Of a DNA stretch of 60,011 nt, positions 18,022-27,101 are shown in pieces. Below the pieces are notes generated by a model. That model was not told the DNA's origin. It searched no databases and saw only the letters and a list, made by a program, of their open reading frames with translations. Origin of the DNA: Pyrodictiaceae archaeon (GTDB lineage Archaea > Thermoproteota > Thermoprotei_A > Sulfolobales > WANQ01); assembly GCA_015521735.1 (NCBI GenBank), contig WANQ01000037.1, positions 1 to 60,011 of the forward strand, given 5' to 3'. A program made the position numbers and the translations under genes. The stretch's first letter is position 1. The number at the start of each line of letters is the position of its first letter.

Positions 18022-18207
18022 ATGCCGAAGGTACATGTATGTAGTTTTTGTGGGAAAAATATTGAGCCGGGCACAGGGCTAATGTACGTTAAAAATGATG
18101 GTAGCGTGCTATGGTTCTGTTCTAGTAAGTGTTTTAAGAGTTATAAAATGGGCCGTGATCCTAGAAAACTTAAGTGGACTTTAAAGTATAGAGCACAGCT
18201 AAGATAG
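18022..18207 (+). CDS. rpl24e: Large subunit ribosomal protein L24e
   Basis: This zinc-binding large-subunit protein has 61 residues. The four Cys are in [17 protein letters not shown] and [10 protein letters not shown], followed by [15 protein letters not shown] precedes the ATG. It is followed by Ndk, the usual neighbour. Confidence 0.96.
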   Translation: MPKVHVCSFCGKNIEPGTGLMYVKNDGSVLWFCSSKCFKSYKMGRDPRKLKWTLKYRAQLR

Positions 18208-18273
18208 CAGTGACCACTCATATAAATAGTACACTAATTGTTGTTTAGGAGTAATGCTTGATTAGGTGTTTGT

Positions 18274-18696
18274 ATGAGTGAACGTACGTTTGTTATGATT
18301 AAACCTGACGCAGTTTCTAGAGGACTTGTTGGTGAGATAATAAGTAGGTTTGAGAGGAAAGGCTTTAAGATTAAGGCATTAAAGATGTTTAAGTTTACTA
18401 GAGAAATGGCGGAAGAGTTCTATGCAGAACATAAAGGTAAGCATTTCTTTAATAAACTAATAGACTTCATCACTTCGGGTCCCGTTGTAGCACTTGTCCT
18501 AGAAGGCCCTAATGCAGTAGAAACTGTTAGAATAATGATAGGTCCTACGGATGGTAGAAGGGCTCCGCCAGGTACTATTAGAGGAGACTATGCATTAGAT
18601 ATAACAGCTAACGTAATACATGCATCGGATTCTCCGGAGAAAGCTGTTAGAGAGATAAAGATTGTGTTTAAGGATTCTGAAATAATAGAGGAGTAA
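18274..18696 (+). CDS. ndk: Nucleoside diphosphate kinase
   Basis: The enzyme transfers the gamma-phosphate between nucleotides through a phosphohistidine. The catalytic His is in [12 protein letters not shown] (about residue 116), with [18 protein letters not shown] at the N-terminus and [18 protein letters not shown] in the nucleotide site. Length (140) is normal. A TATA-like CATATAAAT lies upstream at about 18219-18227. It converges on the aIF5B gene. Confidence 0.97.
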   Translation: MSERTFVMIKPDAVSRGLVGEIISRFERKGFKIKALKMFKFTREMAEEFYAEHKGKHFFNKLIDFITSGPVVALVLEGPNAVETVRIMIGPTDGRRAPPGTIRGDYALDITANVIHASDSPEKAVREIKIVFKDSEIIEE

Positions 18697-18703
18697 AGAT
18701 TCT

Positions 18704-20518
18704 CTAAAACCTTACTCCTGGAACAAAGCCATAGGTAGGATTCTGTTTACGCTTTATCTTAATTATTTCCTTTAACACCATTTTCTCGTCATCGCTTATG
18801 TCGTTTAAGAATTTTGAAATAAGCTTTCTAGCATGGCTATCAGGTATATCAGTGTACATGACATCTCCTTCATCAACGTGTCTTCCTATCATTATGTTTC
18901 CTCTAATTGATATAGCAACAGACATTCCTGCTCTTGCTTCAGGTATGGGTTTACCTTTATCTTGTATTTGCATGATATGTCCTAGTGATCTACCATCCTC
19001 TCTCATTAACGGGTATCCAGGTCTTATTATGCCGCCTAATACTTCAACACCAACTATAGCTGGCTCACTTCTGCGGAATATGTAGCCTGGTATAATCCTA
19101 ATCTTTCCTGGACGTACTAGTGAGTTTAACTCACGCATTCTCCTTTCTTCTACTAGCTTCTTCACCCATGTTTCATAGTCTTCGAGAAGCCTATATACTA
19201 CATTGTTCTCAAATATCTTTACTCCACTCTTTCTAGCTTCCTCTCTAGCTTCTGGCAAAACTTTAACATTGAATGCTAGTATTACGCCATATTCTTCTAC
19301 TTCCCTACGTGTAATGGCAGCTTCTATTACATCACGTTTACTAACAGGGCCTACATCAGCTATACGTACTGGTATGTTCTTTGATTTTAAGGTTAGAACT
19401 AGTGCTTCAAGAGTACCTAGTGTATCTGCTTTAACAACAACACCCTTAGTATCAGTCTTAATTAATAATGCTTCTACTTCTTCTTTTACTTTCTTAGCAT
19501 ACTCTTCTACTTTATCCTCGCTAGGCACAACGTATAGTGGAGCTCCACCTACTACTTCTTCTAGTCCTGGAGCTACTATTTTAACACCTGCTGCAGCGGA
19601 AACCTCATCTACTGTCATGAAGCGGCCTTCATGTGCGCGCATTTCTTGAAGTGGTCTAGGCAATAGTAATGCTCTAACCTTAGTTACAATTGGTTTACCT
19701 AATCCTCCAACAACGATTATGTCGCCTTTCCTTATAATACCGTCATAGATTATGGCGTCTATTGTTGTGCCTAAACCAGGCTCCTCCTTAACCTCCAATA
19801 CTACTCCTTTAGCAGGGCCACTTGTAACTAATAGGCGTTTAGCCATGTACTGCTGAATTAAACCAGCCAACACGGCTAAAAGCTCTGGTAAGCCTTCGCC
19901 TGTTTTTGCTGAAACAGGTACTATAGCTACAGTCCTAGTGAAATCTCTTATACGGTCAAATCTATCAGCTTGAAATCCTAGTTTATATAATTCACCAACC
20001 ATCCTATAGATTCTCTCATCCAAGTCTTGCACTACAAGAGGATCTTGTTTTCTAATTGAGAATAAGAATGGCTGATCCGGATTAGGCTTCCATCCAGGTA
20101 TTCTATCTATTTTATTAGCAGCTATAAGGAATGGAACTCTCCTAGCCTTCAGTATTTCTATGCTTTCATAGGTTTGTCTTTGGAATCCTTCAATAACATC
20201 TACTACGACTATAGCGAAGTCAGCTACACTTCCACCACGTCTACGTAGGTTAGAGAATATTTCGTGGCCAGGAGTATCAACAAATAATAGACCAGGAATC
20301 TTTAATTTAAATGGAATTATCTTCTTTAAGGGTTCAGCGATTTTTTCAATAACATTTGCTGGAACAATACTTGCACCTACATGTTGAGTTATAGCACCAG
20401 GCTCCTTAAGGGCAACAGTTGTACCCCTAATTTTATCTAATAACGTAGTTTTGCCGTGATCTACGTGTCCTAGCACTGTTATTATTGGCTGTCGTAGTCT
20501 TCTAGCTTGACTGCTCAT
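18704..20518 (-). CDS. infB: Translation initiation factor aIF5B (IF2-like)
   Basis: This GTPase promotes subunit joining and initiator tRNA placement. G1 is [16 protein letters not shown] (about 16-31), G3 is DTPGHE, G4 is NKID and G5 is SAKTGEG. The factor has the archaeal length (604), no intein and the expected C-terminal domains (SLGHIMQIQDKGKPIPEARA region). It is on the minus strand between Ndk and S6e, both on the plus strand, whereas it often follows Ndk co-directionally. Confidence 0.96.
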   Translation of the reverse strand: MSSQARRLRQPIITVLGHVDHGKTTLLDKIRGTTVALKEPGAITQHVGASIVPANVIEKIAEPLKKIIPFKLKIPGLLFVDTPGHEIFSNLRRRGGSVADFAIVVVDVIEGFQRQTYESIEILKARRVPFLIAANKIDRIPGWKPNPDQPFLFSIRKQDPLVVQDLDERIYRMVGELYKLGFQADRFDRIRDFTRTVAIVPVSAKTGEGLPELLAVLAGLIQQYMAKRLLVTSGPAKGVVLEVKEEPGLGTTIDAIIYDGIIRKGDIIVVGGLGKPIVTKVRALLLPRPLQEMRAHEGRFMTVDEVSAAAGVKIVAPGLEEVVGGAPLYVVPSEDKVEEYAKKVKEEVEALLIKTDTKGVVVKADTLGTLEALVLTLKSKNIPVRIADVGPVSKRDVIEAAITRREVEEYGVILAFNVKVLPEAREEARKSGVKIFENNVVYRLLEDYETWVKKLVEERRMRELNSLVRPGKIRIIPGYIFRRSEPAIVGVEVLGGIIRPGYPLMREDGRSLGHIMQIQDKGKPIPEARAGMSVAISIRGNIMIGRHVDEGDVMYTDIPDSHARKLISKFLNDISDDEKMVLKEIIKIKRKQNPTYGFVPGVRF

Positions 20519-20678
20519 GACTTTGCCACCACCTATTCAAGACCTACTTAGTAATCCTTGTCTAAACTTATAACTACTAATGAGCTGAAACTAATTTAAA
20601 CCGTGATACACAAATACCCCCTGGCTACTAAGTCCATAATACAGTAAGTCTAATGCGTAGATTGGAGGCGTGGTATAG

Positions 20679-21605
20679 TTGACAGAATTGAAAAGATGGA
20701 TCGTGGTATCAGATCCTAGGGCAGGAGACTCGCCAATAGTTAAGGTAAAGCTTGTAGGAGTAGAATTCCAGGATCTACTCGGATTAAACGATGAAAATAG
20801 AAAGAATATTATGAGAGAAGTACTAGTATCCGGTATAGGCAACATAGGCAAACCCGAAGCTAAACCACCACTAAGTGGTGGTGTCTACTCAAAGATATTA
20901 ATGGAGGTTTTAGAGAATATAGCTAGCTCTAAAGGTATGAGTGTTTCTAAGCTTTTGTCCGAGTTAAAGAAAAATGACAACTTGTACAGTGAAGTAGTAG
21001 AAGAGTTTTCCAAGAAGGTATTGGCTAAGATAAAGGAAAGAGAGATTTTACCTATAGTTTTCGTTAATCCTAAGCTAATTGAACTACTTAAAGCTGAACA
21101 CTATACTGTAACCTTTAGGTATTGGAAGGATAAGAGTACTAGAGATAAAGTAAATATAACAGCATTAGTACAACCCGATGAAAGCATACCAGAAAACGAG
21201 GCTAGAACCATATCTGATGTACTAATAGATAAAATTGGTGAAAGCGAAGTAGAAGTAGAAGCATTTAGAGCTAAAGCATGGCAAGTAGTTGTAGAAGAAA
21301 GTATAGGGTCCAAGTTGCTTGGGCTAAGAATAGGCGATGAAATAGATGGTTCAATAGTTGGATTAGACCACGTAAAACTGAGAATTACTGGAGGATCAGA
21401 TGCAACAGGTATACCCATGCATCCAGGCGTACCTGGACCAGTAAAGAAAAAGATACTACTTGCAGGGCCTCCAGGCTTTCACCCACGTGAGAAAGGTGAA
21501 CGTAGAAGAAAAATGGTACGCGGAAACGTTATATCTGATGGAACTGTTAAGAGAGATAAAATGGTCCAAATAAATGTTGCAATAGTATACCCTGAGAAAC
21601 CCTAA
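20679..21605 (+). CDS. rps6e: Small subunit ribosomal protein S6e, extended form
   Basis: The C-terminal S6e core (about 195-308) is clear: GSKLLGLRIGDEIDGSIVGL, LRITGGSDATGIPMHPG, LLAGPPGFHPREKGERRRK and RGNVISDGTVK. The N-terminal domain WIVVSDPRAGDSPIVKVKLVG matches the extra domain of crenarchaeal S6e, which is about 214 residues in Sulfolobus. Here the protein is 308 residues: an additional, mainly helical segment of roughly 90 residues (about 45-135) sits inside that domain. The start is TTG. It precedes aIF2-gamma, as in other archaea. Confidence 0.92.
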   Translation: MTELKRWIVVSDPRAGDSPIVKVKLVGVEFQDLLGLNDENRKNIMREVLVSGIGNIGKPEAKPPLSGGVYSKILMEVLENIASSKGMSVSKLLSELKKNDNLYSEVVEEFSKKVLAKIKEREILPIVFVNPKLIELLKAEHYTVTFRYWKDKSTRDKVNITALVQPDESIPENEARTISDVLIDKIGESEVEVEAFRAKAWQVVVEESIGSKLLGLRIGDEIDGSIVGLDHVKLRITGGSDATGIPMHPGVPGPVKKKILLAGPPGFHPREKGERRRKMVRGNVISDGTVKRDKMVQINVAIVYPEKP

Positions 21606-21649
21606 CCGTATTATATCATTTAAAGTGGACACTAATACCCAGTTTTTAA

Positions 21650-21716
21650 GTCTATAATACAAGTATCTTGGCATAATCCGTGTAGTTAATTAACTTAGGA
21701 AAATCGTATTATAGAC
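21650..21716. repeat. 11-bp inverted repeat in the aIF2-gamma promoter region
   Basis: GTCTATAATAC (21650-21660) and GTATTATAGAC (21706-21716) are perfect reverse complements 45 bases apart. The left arm coincides with the likely TATA box of the gene at 21736. The right arm would lie in the 5' untranslated region. Confidence 0.5.
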
Positions 21717-21735
21717 TGATACTAGGTGTTAACAC

Positions 21736-22980
21736 ATGGTATGGGAGCCTAGGCAACCAGAAGTAAACATCGGCGTTGTAGGACATGTAGATCATGGTAA
21801 GACAACACTTGTTCAAGCATTAACAGGTGTATGGACTGCTAGGCACTCTGAAGAACTTAAAAGAGGTATGACCATTAAACTAGGTTATGCAGAAGGAAAC
21901 ATAGCTTATTGTGAAGGCTGTAAGGAACCAGAAGCATATACTACAGAACCCTCATGTAAACACTGTGGTAGTGATAAGCCAGCTAAGCTTCTGAGAAGAG
22001 TATCTTATGTGGATGCTCCTGGACACGAAGTATTAATGGCTACAATGTTGTCTGGAGCAGCAATAATGGATGGTGCAATTCTAGTTATAGCAGCCAATGA
22101 ACCCTGTCCTCAACCACAAACACGTGAGCACTTTGTTGCACTGGATATTATAGGTATAAGGAATATAGTCATAGTTCAAAACAAAGTTGATGTTGTAACA
22201 AAGGAGCAAGCACTAGAAAACTATAAACAGATAAAGAAGTTTATTGAAGGTACGTGGGCTGAAGATGCACCAATAATACCAGTAAGTGCGTTACATAAAG
22301 CCAACATAGATATACTACTTCAAGCAATACAAGAATACATACCAACACCTCAAAGAGATTTAACAAAACCACCACTAATGTTCATTTCACGTAGCTTCGA
22401 CGTAAATAAACCTGGAACACCACCAGAGAAACTACAAGGAGGAGTTATAGGCGGAAGCATACTACAAGGAGTCCTCAGAGTTGGTGATGAAATAGAAATA
22501 AGACCAGGCGTAGAAGTTAGATCAAAAACTAAAGTAGAATACATGCCATTATATAGTGAGATTGTTAGCCTAAGATTTGGAAACTTAGAAGTAAAAGAAG
22601 CTAAGCCTGGAGGACTAGTGGCTGTAGGTACAAAACTCGACCCATCACTTACCAAGGCCGATAGACTAGTAGGTAATGTCGTAGGAAAAGCAGATCACTT
22701 ACCACCAGTATACTGGGATCTAAGAATAAAGTATAACCTTCTTGAAAGAGTAGTAGGTACAAGAGAACTACTACGTGTTGAGAAAATAAGAGTAAGAGAA
22801 CCATTAATGCTAACTGTAGGTACAGCTGTAACATTAGGCATAGTCACCAAAGTTACGAGTGATGAACTAGAAGTTAAGCTTCGAAGACCAGTAGTAGCAT
22901 GGAAAAATGCTAGAGTAGCAATAAGTAGACAAGTAAGGGGTAGGTGGAGGCTAATAGGGTGGGGACTAGTAGTAGACTAA
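21736..22980 (+). CDS. eif2g: Translation initiation factor aIF2 subunit gamma
   Basis: This GTPase subunit carries initiator Met-tRNA to the small subunit. G1 is [16 protein letters not shown] (about 16-31), with [17 protein letters not shown] and SALHKANID. The archaeal zinc knuckle [19 protein letters not shown] is intact with four Cys. Length (414) is normal. The end overlaps the PIN-domain gene by 22 bases, so the two are coupled. Confidence 0.97.
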   Translation: MVWEPRQPEVNIGVVGHVDHGKTTLVQALTGVWTARHSEELKRGMTIKLGYAEGNIAYCEGCKEPEAYTTEPSCKHCGSDKPAKLLRRVSYVDAPGHEVLMATMLSGAAIMDGAILVIAANEPCPQPQTREHFVALDIIGIRNIVIVQNKVDVVTKEQALENYKQIKKFIEGTWAEDAPIIPVSALHKANIDILLQAIQEYIPTPQRDLTKPPLMFISRSFDVNKPGTPPEKLQGGVIGGSILQGVLRVGDEIEIRPGVEVRSKTKVEYMPLYSEIVSLRFGNLEVKEAKPGGLVAVGTKLDPSLTKADRLVGNVVGKADHLPPVYWDLRIKYNLLERVVGTRELLRVEKIRVREPLMLTVGTAVTLGIVTKVTSDELEVKLRRPVVAWKNARVAISRQVRGRWRLIGWGLVVD

Positions 22981-23399
22981 AGGAATGCTGTGTAGTCCTT
23001 GATACAAACATGCTTATGCTTATAGCACAAGGAAGAAATATTTTCAATGAAATAGATGAAATACTTTTAACTAAGTGCAAGTACATAATATTGGATCTAG
23101 TATTAAAGGAGCTTAAGAAAATAGCTACTGATTCAAGTAAACCATTTAATCTAAGAAGAAAAGCATTATTGGTTATTAAGCTTCTCGAAACTAAGTTAAA
23201 GGATAAGTATGTCATAGAGAGTGTTGGTGCAAAATACGCCAATGTGGATGAAGCTATACTTGAATATGCTTTAATTAATAAATGCTATATAGCATCAAAT
23301 GATCGTGAGCTTAGAAGAAAAGCTCGAAGACTAAGTATACCAGAAATTTATTTAAGAGAGGAAAAACAGTTATTAGAGGCTTCAAGAGAGTTTATCTAG
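22959..23399 (+). CDS. PIN-domain protein (predicted RNase, FCF1/VapC-like fold)
   Basis: The fold is recognised from the first acidic residue in [16 protein letters not shown] and the later [20 protein letters not shown], where Asp and Arg match the metal site of PIN nucleases. A middle Asp/Glu pair ([11 protein letters not shown]) completes the acidic set. The role is probably RNA cleavage in processing or ribosome biogenesis, inferred from the conserved position after aIF2-gamma. The start at GTG 22959 is chosen because GGTGGAGG ends 8 bases upstream; a longer start at 22944 is possible. No antitoxin gene is adjacent. Confidence 0.85.
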   Translation: MGTSSRLKECCVVLDTNMLMLIAQGRNIFNEIDEILLTKCKYIILDLVLKELKKIATDSSKPFNLRRKALLVIKLLETKLKDKYVIESVGAKYANVDEAILEYALINKCYIASNDRELRRKARRLSIPEIYLREEKQLLEASREFI

Positions 23400-23443
23400 C
23401 CCTACTAAGTTATAAGCATACAAGCTAGTTGAAGCAATAAATC

Positions 23444-24031
23444 ATGGAGTACGGTGATATGATGTTTAAAGTATACAAGGCCAAAGGCATTGTAAGGGTT
23501 CCTCCAGAGTACTTCGGTAAAGCAGAAATAAACGACATTGCATCAAAAGTACTAAGAGAACAATATGAAGGATACATAGACCCTACAATAGGACTAGTAA
23601 TAACAATATATGATGTCAAGGCATCTGAAGAAGGAGTCGTAATACATGGAGATGGAGCCACTTATCATGAAGTAGAATTCAAAATACTGGCATTTGCGCC
23701 AAAGGAAAGAGAAATAATCGAAGGCGAAGTTGTTAGCGTGAAAAACTTCGGACTATTCGTAAACATAGGACCACTAGATGCACTTGTCCACAAATCACAA
23801 ATAGCAGATGAACCATTAGACTACGATGCTGCAAGAGAGGTCTTTATAGGTAAGAATACTCGTAGAGTAATAGGAAGAGGTGATATTATAAGAGGAATGA
23901 TAACAGCAATAAGCATGCAAGCTACTTCCAGGCAACCTAAAATAGCCTTAACTATGCGTCAGCCATTCCTAGGTAAAATTGAGTGGATTAAACGTGAAAT
24001 AGAGTCGCTAAGAAAGAGTAAGGAGGGATAA
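23444..24031 (+). CDS. rpo7: RNA polymerase subunit Rpo7 (RpoE1)
   Basis: Rpo7 forms the stalk with Rpo4 and binds nascent RNA. The tip domain (about 1-85) includes KAKGIVRVPPEYFGKAEIND and DGATYHEVEFKILAF. The S1 domain (about 90-180) includes EGEVVSVKNFGLFVNIGPLD. The homologous start would be ATG 23459 or 23462. The ATG at 23444 is kept because TTATAAGC at about 23410 would start transcription almost at it, giving a nearly leaderless mRNA. Spt4 follows, the standard pairing. Confidence 0.94.
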   Translation: MEYGDMMFKVYKAKGIVRVPPEYFGKAEINDIASKVLREQYEGYIDPTIGLVITIYDVKASEEGVVIHGDGATYHEVEFKILAFAPKEREIIEGEVVSVKNFGLFVNIGPLDALVHKSQIADEPLDYDAAREVFIGKNTRRVIGRGDIIRGMITAISMQATSRQPKIALTMRQPFLGKIEWIKREIESLRKSKEG

Positions 24032-24067
24032 TGATATAGGATTGAAGCAATAGTTCAAGGTGTAAGA

Positions 24068-24289
24068 ATGTCAAGGCCGAAAATTAGGAGGCAAAGACCT
24101 CCATTCAAGGCTTGTAGAAAGTGTAAGTTACTGGTAAGTCACGAAGAAGAGAAATGTCCTCGTTGTGGTTCAACTGACTTTACTGAAGAATGGGATGGTA
24201 TGGTTATAATACTTGACCCAGAGAATTCTAAGATAGCGGAGATCCTGGGAATAAAGGAGCCTGGAAGATACGCCATAAGGATAAGGTAA
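24068..24289 (+). CDS. spt4: Transcription elongation factor Spt4 (Rpo E'')
   Basis: Spt4 pairs with Spt5 to raise RNA polymerase processivity. The zinc site CRKCKLLVSHEEEKCPRCGS has four Cys, followed by EEWDGMVIILDPENSKIAE. Length (73) is normal for archaea. It lies between Rpo7 and the dephospho-CoA kinase gene. Confidence 0.95.
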   Translation: MSRPKIRRQRPPFKACRKCKLLVSHEEEKCPRCGSTDFTEEWDGMVIILDPENSKIAEILGIKEPGRYAIRIR

Positions 24290-24294
24290 ACTTA

Positions 24295-24858
24295 ATGTTA
24301 GTTCAAGGCTACTGTCTCCCCAACGAGTATAGAATAGAATTTAGCGTTCCCAGAGGAGTAGTGTACACGTCACAACCACTAGATAATGCAAGGTTCTTAT
24401 CAAAGTACTTCAGAGAATCCAAGCATAGAATAGTAGCTGTAGGAGATGTAGTTGTAGCGAATCTAATTAGTACGGGTTTTTATCCAACTATAGCCGTAAT
24501 TGATTATAAAACTAAACGCAACATAGTATTGACCCATGCACAGTTCTCAAAAGTATATGAAAGAAGCTATGTAATAGTTAATCCTCCAGGAATGATTTCT
24601 CTCAATGCAATTAGAGCACTAGTTGAAGTATTAAGTAATAATATTATGGCTTTAATAGAGGTTAAGGGAGAAGAGGATCTACTCGTACTACCAATATTAT
24701 CACTTAGTAAAAGTAATGACATAGTACTGTATGGTCAACCGGATAAAGGATTAGTTGTTGTGGGAGTAGATGAGATAACGAGGAAAACAGCTTTAAACTT
24801 CTGGTCTCTTCTTAAACCCTGCGTACAATGGTTAGAGTTAGATGCGACGAATAGCTAG
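24295..24858 (+). CDS. GTP-dependent dephospho-CoA kinase (DUF359 family)
   Basis: The archaeal enzyme phosphorylates dephospho-CoA with GTP, the final step of CoA synthesis. The family is recognised from VAVGDVVVANLISTGFYPTI followed by AVIDYKTKR, then NPPGMIS, EVKGEEDLLVLPILSL and LYGQPDKGLVVVGVD. Acidic residues in these segments are known to be catalytic in the family. Length (187) is normal. The start is ATG, 5 bases after Spt4, inside the transcription-translation operon. Confidence 0.88.
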   Translation: MLVQGYCLPNEYRIEFSVPRGVVYTSQPLDNARFLSKYFRESKHRIVAVGDVVVANLISTGFYPTIAVIDYKTKRNIVLTHAQFSKVYERSYVIVNPPGMISLNAIRALVEVLSNNIMALIEVKGEEDLLVLPILSLSKSNDIVLYGQPDKGLVVVGVDEITRKTALNFWSLLKPCVQWLELDATNS

Positions 24859-24872
24859 CATGGTGTCCGCAT

Positions 24873-25226
24873 ATGGGTGAAGCACAGAATCAGAAGAAGA
24901 TACAGTTGAGTGAGGGATATGAAGCAGTAGTTGTAGAAGAAAAGTATAACCCACTAATACGTAGAAGAGAACTCAAAGTAATAGTACACCACATAGGTAA
25001 GGGTACGCCTTCAAGACTAGAGCTAAGAAGTGCCATAGCAAATGCATATAATGTCGACGAGGAAAGAGTGTACATTAGGAGTATTCTATCCGAATTCGGT
25101 ATAGGTAGAACAAGAGTACAAGTACACATATATGATAGCCCTGAACGTGCAAAAGAGTTTGAACCAGAGCATATAATTAAAAGACATGCAGGTATGGAGA
25201 TAATACAAGCTGAGGGAGGAGGGTAA
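24873..25226 (+). CDS. rps24e: Small subunit ribosomal protein S24e
   Basis: This small-subunit protein is recognised from YNPLIRRRELKVIVHHIGKG, TPSRLELRSAIANAYNVDEE and GRTRVQVHIYDSPERAKEFE. Length is 117. The last codons GGAGGAGGG also act as Shine-Dalgarno for S27ae, 3 bases downstream. Confidence 0.95.
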   Translation: MGEAQNQKKIQLSEGYEAVVVEEKYNPLIRRRELKVIVHHIGKGTPSRLELRSAIANAYNVDEERVYIRSILSEFGIGRTRVQVHIYDSPERAKEFEPEHIIKRHAGMEIIQAEGGG

Positions 25227-25229
25227 ACC

Positions 25230-25400
25230 TTGTCCTGGGTACATAAATTATACGAATATGACTACAAAACGGGAAAAATTAGGTTAAAGAACAAGAGATG
25301 TCCTCGTTGTGGAAGCATAATGGCTTATCACAAGAAACCTATACCTAGATGGCATTGCGGTAAGTGTGGATACACAGAGTTCATAACCACAAAGAAATAA
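25230..25400 (+). CDS. rps27ae: Small subunit ribosomal protein S27ae
   Basis: This short protein of 56 residues starts at TTG 25230, 8 bases after GGAGGG. It reads [20 protein letters not shown] and contains a zinc ribbon: CPRCG in the middle and [11 protein letters not shown] near the end. It follows S24e and precedes Kae1, the conserved archaeal order. It is a ribosomal zinc protein of the small-subunit head. Confidence 0.93.
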   Translation: MSWVHKLYEYDYKTGKIRLKNKRCPRCGSIMAYHKKPIPRWHCGKCGYTEFITTKK

Positions 25401-25437
25401 TATTTTGTATACGTTACGGAAGGGGAATGTTTAACTA

Positions 25438-26454
25438 ATGATTGTTTTAGGTATAGAGTCAACAGCACATACGTTTGGAGTAGGTATAGTACAAGACAAG
25501 GAACCATATATACTAGCTGATGCAAGAGCAGACTATGTCCCTGAGAAAGGAGGTATTCATCCTAGAGAGTCCTCGAGATTCCTAGCTTCAATGGCTGGTA
25601 AGGTTTTAAGTGAAGCTCTAAGTGAAGCTAATGTAAAGCCTAGTGAAATAGATGCAATAGCAGTAGCACTTGGCCCAGGCCTTGGCCCATGCCTACGTGT
25701 AGGTGCTACTGTTGCTAGAACACTATCCATATACCTATCCAAGCCATTGGTTCCCGTAAACCATTCTGTTGCACACATAGAGATAGGATTATTATTAACA
25801 AACTCAAGGGACCCTGTAGTAGTATACTTAGCTGGCGGTAATACAATGATAGTAGCATACAATGAAGGAAGATACAGAGTTTTTGGTGAAACACTCGATA
25901 TAGCTCTAGGGAACCTTATAGACGTATTTGCACGAGAAGTAGGTTTAGGGCCACCCTACGTAGTTAAAGGAGTACATGTAGTAGATAAATGTGCTGAAGA
26001 AGGAGGAAAACTACTCGATATACCGTATACTGTTAAAGGACAAGATGTCTCATTTTCTGGAATATTAACAGCTGCGTTAAGGCTATATAAAAAACTCATA
26101 GCAGGTAAAGCCGATTATACGCTCAACGATATATGTTATACGGTAAGAGAAATAGCTTATAGCATGGTTGTAGAAGTAGCTGAAAGAGCGATAGCACATA
26201 CGGGTAAGAAAGAAGTATTACTTGTGGGAGGCGTTGCGGCAAGTAAAGCGTTACAAGAGAAGTTCAAGGCTATGGCGAAATACTATGATGTTGAGGTTAA
26301 AGTAGTTCCACCTAAGTATGCAGTAGATAATGGAGTTATGATAGCATGGACAGGTCTTCTAGCATTTAAGCATGGTGTAACAATAGATCCGGTAAAAGCA
26401 GTTGTTAGGCAGCGTTGGCGTTTAGATGAGGTAGACATACCTTGGCGAAAATAG
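25438..26454 (+). CDS. kae1: KEOPS subunit Kae1 (TsaD/Qri7 family)
   Basis: Kae1 transfers the threonylcarbamoyl group to A37 of tRNAs reading ANN codons. The metal site is intact: H in VNHSVAHIEIG (two His) and Asp in AVDNGVMIAW. YLAGGNTMI, GETLDIALGN and GGVAASKAL form the nucleotide site. The N-terminal segment reads GGIHPRESSRFLA, where most Kae1 proteins have HHAE at the last four positions, so that motif is lost. Length (338) is normal. It overlaps the Bud32 gene by 13 bases and is not fused to it. Confidence 0.95.
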   Translation: MIVLGIESTAHTFGVGIVQDKEPYILADARADYVPEKGGIHPRESSRFLASMAGKVLSEALSEANVKPSEIDAIAVALGPGLGPCLRVGATVARTLSIYLSKPLVPVNHSVAHIEIGLLLTNSRDPVVVYLAGGNTMIVAYNEGRYRVFGETLDIALGNLIDVFAREVGLGPPYVVKGVHVVDKCAEEGGKLLDIPYTVKGQDVSFSGILTAALRLYKKLIAGKADYTLNDICYTVREIAYSMVVEVAERAIAHTGKKEVLLVGGVAASKALQEKFKAMAKYYDVEVKVVPPKYAVDNGVMIAWTGLLAFKHGVTIDPVKAVVRQRWRLDEVDIPWRK

Positions 26455-27101
26455 AGCTAATACGTAAGGGAGCTGAAGCATATCTATACAAGACGTACAT
26501 GCTAGGTATACCAGTTATAATAAAGCATAGAATATCAAAAGAATACCGTGATAAAGTATTAGACTATAGGATAAGGTATCATAGAACAATTCTAGAAGCT
26601 AAAATAATAGGTACATTAAGACTAAGAGGATTACCTGTTCCTGCAGTCTTATTAGTTGATCCTGCAAAAGCAATTCTAGTACTAGAGTACATCGAGGGAA
26701 CTATGCTTAAGGAACTCATTTCTAGAGACATAGAATTATCAAAGAGAATATTCATGGAGTTAGGGAAATACATTGGTATAATGCATTCTGAAAGCATAGT
26801 ACACGGAGATCTAACAACATCTAATGTAATAGTAAGGCAGAGCGATAACAAGCCCTTCATAATAGACTTCGGCTTAGCCCACTATAGTAATGATATTGAA
26901 GATCAAGGAGTTGATATACACTTAATGCTAAGGAGTCTTGAAAGCACACACCCAAAACATGTTGATGTATTATTCAAAGAATTTCTTAAAGGGTATACTA
27001 GTGTTAGGGGCGAAGAATATACTCGTAAACTCTTGGATAAAGTTAAGGAAATTAGGATGAGAGGTAGGTATGTAGAAGAACGTAGGTTGAAGAAAATATG
27101 A
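26442..27101 (+). CDS. bud32: KEOPS subunit Bud32 (Rio-like atypical kinase/ATPase)
   Basis: Bud32 is the small kinase-fold ATPase that drives KEOPS. Visible motifs are KGAEAYLYKT (glycine-poor loop), VIIKHRISK and KEYRDKVLDYRIRYHRTI for the Lys and Arg patches, HGDLTTSNVIV for catalysis, and FIIDFGLAHYS for metal binding. The C-terminal basic tail RGRYVEERRLKKI is normal. The start is TTG inside the end of Kae1, so the subunits are translationally coupled. Confidence 0.94.
   Translation: MAKIELIRKGAEAYLYKTYMLGIPVIIKHRISKEYRDKVLDYRIRYHRTILEAKIIGTLRLRGLPVPAVLLVDPAKAILVLEYIEGTMLKELISRDIELSKRIFMELGKYIGIMHSESIVHGDLTTSNVIVRQSDNKPFIIDFGLAHYSNDIEDQGVDIHLMLRSLESTHPKHVDVLFKEFLKGYTSVRGEEYTRKLLDKVKEIRMRGRYVEERRLKKI

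Noticed and set aside
22959-23399. PIN protein as a toxin of a toxin-antitoxin pair
   Set aside because: No antitoxin gene is adjacent, and the position after aIF2-gamma inside a conserved translation operon suggests a housekeeping role.
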